Source: Chloroflexota bacterium
Lineage (GTDB): Bacteria > Chloroflexota > Anaerolineae > Anaerolineales > UBA4823
Assembly (NCBI GenBank): GCA_030613705.1
Contig: JAUWLJ010000006.1
Span: 1 to 16,824 of the forward strand
DNA: 16,824 nt
Reading direction: 5' to 3'
Shown here piece after piece: positions 6,689 to 12,887 of the stretch. The notes beneath the pieces are model-generated. The model did no database searches, was not told where the DNA came from, and worked only from the letters and a program-made list of their open reading frames with translations. How positions within the stretch are numbered: the stretch's first letter is position 1; every line of letters begins with the position of its first letter. Position numbers and translations under genes: made by a program.

Positions 6689-7840
6689 TTACGGCAAAGA
6701 GGATGGATCAAAAAGCTTGCTGTGCTCTTGTAAAGCGAAACGATCGGTCATCCCCGCAATGTAATCGCATATTATGCGTTCCAAGCCGCGAGATTCAATG
6801 AAACCTTGTACATGTTGGGGTAGCATGGCTGGCTCTGATTGATAGGCATTAAACAGGTCGGTGATGATGCGTTCTGCTTTGACCGCCATGCGCACTACCC
6901 GGTGATGCCGGTACATATTTACATAAAGGAAATCCTTCATCTGGCGGTTGCGCCGGTGCATATCCTCACTAAACCCGATCACATTGAATCGAAGTTGTTG
7001 TAATTCCTCAACCGAGCGTACACTGTTCTCCCGCAGACATTGATCGGTTGCAGTAACCAGATCAGTTACTTCCAGACCTATCAAGCGGCGGATCAGACGG
7101 TGGCGGGAAAGATCATCCAAATCCCCACCGCGCCAACCAACACTCTTAACCAGGATTTCCCACAAAGTAATCCCCTCGAGCATCTTGGGCGTGATCATGC
7201 CTGACCTTAAACCATCATCCAGGTCGTGGGCTGTATAAGCCAGTTCATCCGCTGCGTTCGCTATTTGAGCTTCCAAATGACCGCGTAAATCGGGGTTGTA
7301 ATCGGAGGCGTCGGCAATGTCGTATTCCGATTCGTGCTTTACGATACCTTCGCGTACTTCCCAGGTCAGGTTTAACCCTGGAAATTCCGGATACCTCTCC
7401 TCGAGCTTAGTGACAATCCGCAATGATTGTTTATTATGATCGAAACCACCATAATCTTTCATCATGCGACCCAGAGCTACTTCCCCGGAATGTCCGAACG
7501 GTGAATGACCCAGATCATGTGCCAGGCAAATGGCTTCCTCCAAATCCTCATTCGCCCCCAGAGTGCGGGCGATCGTCCGCCCGATTTGAGCCACTTCCAA
7601 GGTGTGTGTGAGGCGCGTCCGATAGTAATCACCTTCATGGATGATAAAAACCTGGGTTTTATACTCGAGGCGGCGGAATGCCGTCGTGTGCAGGATGCGA
7701 TCCCGGTCACGTTGGAATGTTGTCCGGTATTCAGGCTCGTCCTCCGGATAAAATCGTCCTTTCGTGGCTTTGCTTCTTAAGCCGTATGGCGCCAGATTGC
7801 GCTCCTCATTTGTTTCTAGTTGTTCACGTTTAAAGTACAT
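6689..7840 (-). CDS. dgt: dGTPase-like deoxynucleoside triphosphate triphosphohydrolase (HD superfamily)
   Basis: 383 residues, fitting the shorter bacterial dGTPase-like class. Family members hydrolyse dNTPs to deoxynucleosides and triphosphate, adjusting the dNTP pool in the cytoplasm. The N-terminal signature DRDRILHTTAFRRLEYKTQV (45-64) is typical. The metal-binding HD set is complete: H79 in TRLTHTLEV, H108 and D109 in CLAHDLGHSPFGHSGE, and D198 in NAADELAYTAHDLDDG. The C-terminal half is all-helical and ends in an arginine-rich HRRNRQMKDF segment and a family-like tail. The ATG at 7838-7840 has only a weak GAGA upstream but a TACAAT eight bases before it. It precedes greA on the same strand. 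Substrate range (dGTP only or all dNTPs) cannot be told from sequence. Confidence 0.93.
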   Translation of the reverse strand: MYFKREQLETNEERNLAPYGLRSKATKGRFYPEDEPEYRTTFQRDRDRILHTTAFRRLEYKTQVFIIHEGDYYRTRLTHTLEVAQIGRTIARTLGANEDLEEAICLAHDLGHSPFGHSGEVALGRMMKDYGGFDHNKQSLRIVTKLEERYPEFPGLNLTWEVREGIVKHESEYDIADASDYNPDLRGHLEAQIANAADELAYTAHDLDDGLRSGMITPKMLEGITLWEILVKSVGWRGGDLDDLSRHRLIRRLIGLEVTDLVTATDQCLRENSVRSVEELQQLRFNVIGFSEDMHRRNRQMKDFLYVNMYRHHRVVRMAVKAERIITDLFNAYQSEPAMLPQHVQGFIESRGLERIICDYIAGMTDRFALQEHSKLFDPSSLP

Positions 7841-7848
7841 AATGTCTC

Positions 7849-7875
7849 ATTGTAGGAGGTTAGGGGGGAAATCAA
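7849..7875 (-). promoter_or_regulatory. Possible promoter for the dGTPase-like gene
   Basis: On the minus strand TACAAT (7849-7854) lies eight bases before the ATG, with TTGATT (7870-7875) 15 bases further upstream. The spacing is short and the boxes imperfect, so this is tentative. If used, the mRNA would have almost no leader. Confidence 0.33.
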
Positions 7876-7921
7876 TGCAAAAGATGATTTCAGAGTTATT
7901 TTCTCAATTATAACTTAAGCT

Positions 7922-7937
7922 GGGAGGTGATCCTCCT
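7922..7937. repeat. Hairpin containing a perfect Shine-Dalgarno/anti-Shine-Dalgarno sequence
   Basis: GGGAGG (7922-7927), loop TGAT, CCTCCT (7932-7937): a 5-bp GC-rich stem plus a G-T pair. The plus strand reads GGAGGTGATCC, the exact complement of the conserved 16S rRNA 3' tail; the minus strand, downstream of the isopentenyl phosphate kinase stop, reads GGATCACCTCC. No open reading frame of useful size follows on the plus strand, and no T-run follows on either strand. Confidence 0.4.
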
Positions 7938-7971
7938 CGCGCAGACTTAGGGTCAATCACTATTGATGGCT

Positions 7972-8793
7972 TTATTCGCTGCGGATGACAGTCCCTCTGT
8001 TTGATCCGAGCAACACTTCCAGCAGTTGTCCGGGTCTATCTCCTGAAAAGATCAAGATTTCCAGGTCTGGGATTTCGCGAGTAAGTGCCACACATTGCTC
8101 GACTTTGCTCTCCATGCCACCGGTTACATCTGTTTCTGCCGAACCACTCAAAGCCGGAAGGATTTTTTTGTGATTGGCAGGTGTGATCTTTGGGATGATC
8201 TGCGAGCGATTTGGAAAATCTTCCCATACACCGGATTCGATCCCGGCCAACAACAATCTCTTGGGTTGGAATTGCCTTGCCAGGTGAGCAAACAGATCCT
8301 CTGTAGAAAGGATCGTGCCCCCGCGCTGAGTGTCAAAAATCACATCGCCATGTATGACAGGCAATAATCCAGCAACTAATGCTGCTTCGAGCTGTCCCAA
8401 ATCCCAACGAGCTACTTCTCCATCTCGGGCAATAACACTGGCTGAAGGAGGCAAAGCGATGGCCGATAACCCTGCCTCAATTAAGGCTTCTGTTACCAGT
8501 CGATTGAGGGTTGCTGCATCCCACCACACTTCTGCAAAACCATGCCATTGATTTGGCGTATGGACTCCTTGGCGTGTGCCATGTTGTTTGGCAGACACGT
8601 GCCCATAAGAACCAGCTCCATGACCGATAATCAGGCGTAATGATGGTCGTTGCTGCAGAGCCGATGCGATTTCATCCGCTAAGCGGACCAAGGTGTCCAG
8701 CCGCAATGTGCGCGGGCGCGACTTGTCGGTGATCAATGACCCACCTAATTTCAGTAAGGTAAGAGATTGGGGATTATCGCTAATCCGGTTCAT
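7972..8793 (-). CDS. ipk: Isopentenyl phosphate kinase (amino acid kinase family)
   Basis: 273 residues. The enzyme phosphorylates isopentenyl phosphate to isopentenyl diphosphate with ATP, the last step of the alternative mevalonate pathway. The amino acid kinase start LLKLGGSLITDK (13-24) binds phosphate. IIGHGAGSYGH (55-65) carries the histidine (H65) typical of isopentenyl phosphate kinases. STEDLFAHLA (163-172), LLAGIESGVW (181-190) and DVTGGMESKV (222-231) complete the nucleotide and phosphate sites. Other amino acid kinases (glutamate, uridylate or fosfomycin-type kinases) lack this GHGxGSYGH set. The ATG at 8791-8793 is 10 bases after the mevalonate kinase stop and uses a GAGG lying at that stop, so the two are translationally linked. 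The neighbour strongly supports the role. The phosphomevalonate decarboxylase needed between the two steps is not in the window. Confidence 0.92.
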   Translation of the reverse strand: MNRISDNPQSLTLLKLGGSLITDKSRPRTLRLDTLVRLADEIASALQQRPSLRLIIGHGAGSYGHVSAKQHGTRQGVHTPNQWHGFAEVWWDAATLNRLVTEALIEAGLSAIALPPSASVIARDGEVARWDLGQLEAALVAGLLPVIHGDVIFDTQRGGTILSTEDLFAHLARQFQPKRLLLAGIESGVWEDFPNRSQIIPKITPANHKKILPALSGSAETDVTGGMESKVEQCVALTREIPDLEILIFSGDRPGQLLEVLLGSNRGTVIRSE

Positions 8794-8803
8794 TGAAATT
8801 GCC

Positions 8804-9763
8804 TCAACTTTTTACCTCAGTCACGATGGTATTCGTTGCTCCAGCGGAGATTATTGCCTCCGCAATTTGTTCAGCATTATCCCTGGTTACCAGAGCGATC
8901 ATATTGCCGCCTCGACCACCACCAGATAGCTTGGCACCGTAGGCACCTGCCTGGCGGGCAGCCCGAACTAGGTGATCAAGCTCTGTGGATGAAACACCCA
9001 TTTTCACCAGTAAATCTTGATTTTCATCCATCAATGGACCAAGAGCAGCGATAGCACCATTTTCAATTGCTTGTCTGGCCTGATTGACGATCGCACCTGC
9101 GCTCGCAAACAATCTCTCGTATATAATACTATTAGCCTGCCAGGCACTGCGAACATCTCCCACAGTCACCGCAGTTGGGCTGGGGACCCCCGAATCGCCA
9201 ATCAGAATTATGAAAGGTCTCGCAACGTTGAACCTATCAACCTGGCCTGCTCCCCCTTCTGTTGTTCTGGCAAAGTAGACTGGCTTTCTATATGTGATCA
9301 CGGTATTGTCGATTCCGGACGGTGTCCCATGGTGCAACTTTTCCACTTCGTAAGCCAGAATCGATACCCGTTCATCTGGCAGTGGCTGACCTAAGAACTC
9401 GGATAACGCCCGGATAATCGCTACAGATACTGCTGCCCCAGATCCTAAACCGGCTGCAATAGGGATCGTCGAGGTTATTCTGATTGCCATAGCTGGAATG
9501 CGGGAAATATTGGTGGCTTCAAAAACGCTGTTGATCGCAAGAGATAGGGGATTACCAGCTGGCAGCTCTTCCAGGCAGGCCTCAAGACCTATATCCGGTG
9601 CTTGAAGGCTCACCCAACCACTTGGACGGTCGGGTCTTGCAGAAACGATTGCTCTAGCTCTAACCTGGTTCACCGGGACTGCAATCGCCGGTTGTCCATA
9701 CACCACAGCGTGTTCCCCGAACAGGATGACTTTCCCAGGAGCAGATGCGGAGATGGCAGGCAT
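8804..9763 (-). CDS. mvk: Mevalonate kinase (GHMP kinase family)
   Basis: 319 residues, close to archaeal and bacterial mevalonate kinases. It should phosphorylate mevalonate to mevalonate 5-phosphate. Motif 1 is SAPGKVILFGEHAVVYG (7-23), the form specific to mevalonate kinases, with K11 and E17. Motif 2 is PIAAGLGSGAAVS (101-113), the ATP phosphate loop. Catalytic D152 lies in HHGTPSGIDNTV (144-155). Motif 3 is AKLSGGGRGG (277-286). The ATG at 9761-9763 is only six bases after the stop of the UbiA-family gene and lacks a clear Shine-Dalgarno site, which suggests coupling. It is followed 10 bases later by isopentenyl phosphate kinase. Galactokinase or phosphomevalonate kinase are less likely given the GEHAVVYG motif. 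Confidence 0.94.
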   Translation of the reverse strand: MPAISASAPGKVILFGEHAVVYGQPAIAVPVNQVRARAIVSARPDRPSGWVSLQAPDIGLEACLEELPAGNPLSLAINSVFEATNISRIPAMAIRITSTIPIAAGLGSGAAVSVAIIRALSEFLGQPLPDERVSILAYEVEKLHHGTPSGIDNTVITYRKPVYFARTTEGGAGQVDRFNVARPFIILIGDSGVPSPTAVTVGDVRSAWQANSIIYERLFASAGAIVNQARQAIENGAIAALGPLMDENQDLLVKMGVSSTELDHLVRAARQAGAYGAKLSGGGRGGNMIALVTRDNAEQIAEAIISAGATNTIVTEVKS

Positions 9764-9769
9764 GGTGGT

Positions 9770-10651
9770 TTAGAAGAGATAGAGGATTAACAGAACGGTC
9801 AATCCCCATAATACGATCGTAATTTGCAGGGGACGGTCGGTGAACAATTCCTCTTCAGGCGCCCCGCCACCATGATTTGTCTGGACCAGATATAAATAAC
9901 GCAAAATACCATAGATTGCGAAGGGGATGGTCAGCATCATGGCATTATTATCAGGCAGGTTCGGTGCGGAGAAGGTATACAAACTATATGCCACAATTGT
10001 AGTTGCCGATATGATGGTGATGTATTGGTCCAGGAGAGGGATTGTGTAACCGCCCAACACCCGGCGGTGAGTGTGAGCTTCCCCAGATAGAAGGGTCAAT
10101 TCAGCCCGTCTTTTTCCTAGACCGATATAAAGTGCCAGCAATGTGGTCACAACATATAACCAAGGTGAAAAACGAGTAACCTCGATCAAAGTCAGTCCAG
10201 CGACCACCCTCAGCACATAGAAGCTGGCCAAAACAAACACGTCGATAATCACGATGTGTTTCAGCCAACGTGAGTAACTAAGATTGAGCACGAAGTAAAC
10301 CAATAGAATTATACAAAATCCAGGAGAGAGCAGGTATGCAAGAGGAATGGAGATTAGGAGAAACAGGATAACAGCCCAACTAGCTACAGAGATTGGAAGT
10401 GCTCCAGAAGCAATCGGGCGTTTGCGTTTATTGGGGTGTTGGCGATCGGCTTCGACATCGGTGATGTCATTGAATAAATATACCGAGCTGGAAATTAAAC
10501 AGAAAAGGACAAAACCAAAAAAAGTGGCCAGCAATGCCTGAGGATCGAGTAATTTCTCATCGAATACCAGTGCAGTGAAGATCAATGCGTTTTTTATCCA
10601 CTGCTTGGGCCGCATGGAGATCAACAAAGCACGCGTGGTTTGACTGCTCAT
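9770..10651 (-). CDS. UbiA-family prenyltransferase, resembling decaprenyl-phosphate phosphoribosyltransferase
   Basis: 293 residues from the ATG at 10649-10651; an in-frame ATG at 10697-10699 would add 16 residues (to 309) that do not look like the family. The shorter start is preferred because the protein then opens MSSQTTRALLISMRPKQWIKN and because a TATAAT lies seven bases ahead of it. An integral membrane protein with about eight or nine helices. Motif 1 is NDITDVEADRQHPNKRKRP (61-79), binding Mg-diphosphate; the second loop has YSRWLKHIVIIDVFV with D137; LGKRRAEL (178-185) follows. This combination matches DPPR synthase-like enzymes, which transfer phosphoribose from PRPP to a polyprenyl phosphate. 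The acceptor and product here are unknown; another UbiA activity is possible. It starts an operon with mevalonate kinase and isopentenyl phosphate kinase, consistent with polyprenyl lipid metabolism. Confidence 0.85.
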   Translation of the reverse strand: MSSQTTRALLISMRPKQWIKNALIFTALVFDEKLLDPQALLATFFGFVLFCLISSSVYLFNDITDVEADRQHPNKRKRPIASGALPISVASWAVILFLLISIPLAYLLSPGFCIILLVYFVLNLSYSRWLKHIVIIDVFVLASFYVLRVVAGLTLIEVTRFSPWLYVVTTLLALYIGLGKRRAELTLLSGEAHTHRRVLGGYTIPLLDQYITIISATTIVAYSLYTFSAPNLPDNNAMMLTIPFAIYGILRYLYLVQTNHGGGAPEEELFTDRPLQITIVLWGLTVLLILYLF

Positions 10652-10658
10652 GGGTGGA

Positions 10659-10664
10659 ATTATA
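10659..10664 (-). promoter_or_regulatory. Predicted -10 box for the UbiA-mevalonate operon (leaderless arrangement)
   Basis: On the minus strand a perfect TATAAT is followed by seven bases (TCCACCC) and then the ATG at 10651. Transcription would begin at or beside the A of the ATG. There is no Shine-Dalgarno sequence and no clear -35 box. This is the typical layout of a leaderless transcript. Confidence 0.5.
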
Positions 10665-10712
10665 CATGTTATCTCTGCGGAATTCGCACGATAATCCATC
10701 TTTAGACTTACA

Positions 10713-10742
10713 TTTCCATTAATTCTTATCCTGACGTATAAT
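10713..10742 (+). promoter_or_regulatory. Predicted promoter for the PfkB-family gene (leaderless arrangement)
   Basis: TATAAT (10737-10742) is perfect and lies six bases before the ATG at 10749; TTTCCA (10713-10718, 4 of 6 matches to TTGACA) is 18 bases further upstream. Transcription would begin at about the ATG itself. There is no Shine-Dalgarno sequence in front of the gene. Confidence 0.55.
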
Positions 10743-10748
10743 CATTTT

Positions 10749-11780
10749 ATGGATTCGATAGCAGAATCACCATACCCGCGCAACATTCTCGCCGGACAGC
10801 TCAGGCGAGATTTTGTTGTGCTTCCCAATGGGGAAATATGCCTGGATGTCCCGGGTGGCAATCTGCTGTATGCAGCCGCAGGTTTTGCCGTCTGGGATCA
10901 ATCCCCCCCACCTGGTTTAGTTGCCCGAGTCGGTGAGGATTTCCCCCAAGAATGGATAGCGGAGTTTTCAGAGCACGGCTTTGATGTGCGAGGTATTAAT
11001 ATGCTTGACCAATCCATTGATCTGCGGTCATTTTATGCATATCGGGATCCAACCCAGAGAGTGGAGGAAGATCCGATGGGTTTTTTCGCAGCTCTTGGGC
11101 TGCCTTTCCCTAAGGCTCTTCTTGGGTACCAGCCGGGATCTACAGAACCGGACAGCCGCACGCGCCTATCCTTGACCTCTTTACGGCATATCGATCTTAT
11201 CCCAGAGTACTTGGAGGCCACGGCAGCTCATATCTGCCCAGTAGATTATTTGACGCATAGTTTGCTGCCTGCCATCTTGCGACAAGCTGGATTCACCTTG
11301 ATCACTCTCGATCCATCCACGGGATATATGACTCCATCGTTCCGGGATGACGTTGCCTCTATCGTCACAGGACTTAATGCTTTTCTCCCTTCAGAAGAGG
11401 AAGCTCGAGCGTTATTCCATGGACGAAGTACAGATTTATGGGAGATGGCTGAAATTCTTGCCTCGTATGGATGTGAGATCATCGTGATAAAGCGGGGAGA
11501 ACGCGGACAGCTGCTCTATGATTCGGCAACACGGAAACGCTGGGAGGTCCCTGCGTACCCCGTTCAATCTGTCGACCCAACCGGAGCCGGTGAAGCATTT
11601 TGTGGAGGATTTCTCGCTGGATATCGCCGTACTTTTGATCCAATTCAAGCTGTTGTACATGGAAACATTTCCGCTTCCCTGGTAATCGAAGGTCAGGGAC
11701 CGTTCTATGCCCTTGAAGCTTTGCCTACTCTTGCGCAGGCCCGGTTAGAGGCGCTCAGTCAATCTGTTCGTGAGGTGTAG
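10749..11780 (+). CDS. PfkB-family (ribokinase-like) carbohydrate kinase with Glu in place of the catalytic Asp
   Basis: 343 residues. PfkB enzymes phosphorylate sugars, nucleosides or related alcohols using ATP. The N-terminal substrate region has DVPGGNLLYAAAG (33-45), where the double Gly matches the family. The C-terminal ATP and anion-hole signature reads DPTGAGEAFCGGFLAGY (276-292). Family members normally have GAGD, with the Asp acting as the base; here E282 is encoded by GAA. The rest of the signature, IVIKRGERG (245-253) and NISASLVIEG (306-315), looks intact, so it is a deviant or altered-specificity member rather than an obvious wreck. Resemblance to yeast MAK32-like PfkB proteins is possible but uncertain. 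Substrate unknown. The TATAAT-6-ATG start suggests a leaderless mRNA. An M20 peptidase follows six bases later, apparently in one operon. Confidence 0.85.
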   Translation: MDSIAESPYPRNILAGQLRRDFVVLPNGEICLDVPGGNLLYAAAGFAVWDQSPPPGLVARVGEDFPQEWIAEFSEHGFDVRGINMLDQSIDLRSFYAYRDPTQRVEEDPMGFFAALGLPFPKALLGYQPGSTEPDSRTRLSLTSLRHIDLIPEYLEATAAHICPVDYLTHSLLPAILRQAGFTLITLDPSTGYMTPSFRDDVASIVTGLNAFLPSEEEARALFHGRSTDLWEMAEILASYGCEIIVIKRGERGQLLYDSATRKRWEVPAYPVQSVDPTGAGEAFCGGFLAGYRRTFDPIQAVVHGNISASLVIEGQGPFYALEALPTLAQARLEALSQSVREV

Positions 11781-11786
11781 AATCTA

Positions 11787-12887
11787 ATGGATCCTCAATT
11801 GGTTAATCAGGTGCTTGAGCTGGCGATCGAAATCCAACAGATACCCGCGCCCACTTTTAATGAAAGCAAACGGGGGGCATTCATTTACGAACGATTTATC
11901 CAAGAAAACCTTAAAGATGTCGAGATTGATGAAATCGGGAATGTGCTTGGCCGTTTGCCGGGATCAGGCTCCGCACTTCCGATCATCGTCTCTGCTCACT
12001 TGGATACAGTTTTCCCGTCCGGAACTGACTTGGGTTGTGAACGCTTGGCAGAGAAAGTCGTGGGACCAGGGATCGGTGATAATGCAGTTGGATTAGCAGG
12101 CTTATTTGGCTTGTTATGGGAGTTGAATCAGCAGCAGGTAATTCTCAACTCTGATTTGTGGTTGGTGGCGAATGTTGGTGAAGAAGGGTTGGGTGATCTT
12201 CGCGGAATGCGAGAAATAGTCAACCGCTTTGCAGATCAGATTCAGGCATATATCATCCTTGAAGGGATGGCATTGGGTCAGGTATACCATCGTGGATTGG
12301 GGGTACGCCGATTCCGGATCACGGTAAATACTTCCGGTGGACATTCCTGGGTTGATTACGGTAAACCTTCGGCAGTGCATGAATTGGTCCGGATTGTCAC
12401 CCGTTTGCTGGCAATTCAGATACCCGAAGAACCACGAACGACAATGAATGTGGGGGTGATCTCGGGAGGCACCTCAGTGAATACCATTGCTGCGGAGGCT
12501 TCCCTTGACCTGGATTTGCGTTCCGAGGATGTCGCAACCTTAGACGAATTGGTGAAATCAGTCGAAGGCATATTTCAGGAATCCCAGAGTACTGATGTGC
12601 GAGTGAGTGTAGAATTAATCGGTCAGCGACCTGTCGGCGAGATCTCCCAGAATCATCCCCTGATTGCTTTGGCGGTTCAAGGATTAGAAGTGGTCGGTAT
12701 GCAACCGCGCTTGAACATTGGATCGACAGATGCAAACATTCCTCTCAGCTTAGGCTATCCGGCAATATGCCTGGGTTTAACCACCGGTAATGGTGCGCAT
12801 ACGGGGAGTGAATATATCAATTTACCCCCTCTAGATCTGGGACTAAAGCAATTGCTGCTGGTTATCAAAGGATTGAATCGCCTTTAA
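11787..12887 (+). CDS. M20 family metallopeptidase
   Basis: 366 residues. M20 enzymes are dizinc exopeptidases or amidohydrolases. All ligands are present: AHLDTVFP (70-77) with H71 and catalytic-site D73; GDN with bridging D98; GEEG (131-134) with E132 as ligand and E133 as general base; E159 in ILEG; and H338 in GAHTGSEYI. The inserted dimerisation domain (about 170-280) starts with RGLGVRRFRITV and includes GGHSWVDYGKPSAVH (184-198), which carries the conserved histidine H186. There is no signal peptide, so it is cytoplasmic. It resembles the PepT/ArgE-like branch, but di- or tripeptidase, deacylase and other amidohydrolase activities cannot be separated by sequence alone. It follows the PfkB-family gene by six bases with GAGGTG at 11772-11777, so the two are probably cotranscribed. 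Its TAA overlaps the stop codon of the facing acyl-CoA synthetase gene. Confidence 0.9.
   Translation: MDPQLVNQVLELAIEIQQIPAPTFNESKRGAFIYERFIQENLKDVEIDEIGNVLGRLPGSGSALPIIVSAHLDTVFPSGTDLGCERLAEKVVGPGIGDNAVGLAGLFGLLWELNQQQVILNSDLWLVANVGEEGLGDLRGMREIVNRFADQIQAYIILEGMALGQVYHRGLGVRRFRITVNTSGGHSWVDYGKPSAVHELVRIVTRLLAIQIPEEPRTTMNVGVISGGTSVNTIAAEASLDLDLRSEDVATLDELVKSVEGIFQESQSTDVRVSVELIGQRPVGEISQNHPLIALAVQGLEVVGMQPRLNIGSTDANIPLSLGYPAICLGLTTGNGAHTGSEYINLPPLDLGLKQLLLVIKGLNRL

Larger units (their letters stand above)
7841..7971. other. Intergene between isopentenyl phosphate kinase and the dGTPase-like gene
   Basis: 131 bases, the longest gene-free stretch in the window. It holds the possible dGTPase-like gene promoter, the SD-like hairpin, and a short AT-rich inverted repeat (TCAAT-cact-ATTGA, 7953-7966) near the kinase stop. 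I see no coding potential and no clear intrinsic terminator, so readthrough into the dGTPase-like gene is possible. Confidence 0.5.

Noticed and set aside
7965..8003. Possible 12-codon peptide after the perfect Shine-Dalgarno sequence (ATG at 7965)
   Set aside because: The ATG is about 37 bases from the SD element, far beyond a working distance, and the frame runs antisense into the end of the isopentenyl phosphate kinase gene.
9017..9394. Plus-strand open frame of 125 codons inside mevalonate kinase
   Set aside because: Antisense to a gene with all GHMP motifs; no ribosome binding site and no recognisable protein features.
10652..10699. Longer UbiA-family protein starting at the ATG at 10697-10699
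   Set aside because: The extra 16 residues (MDYRANSAEITCIIPP) do not fit the family, and the TATAAT at 10659-10664 would lie inside that extension; the start at 10651 is favoured though not proven.
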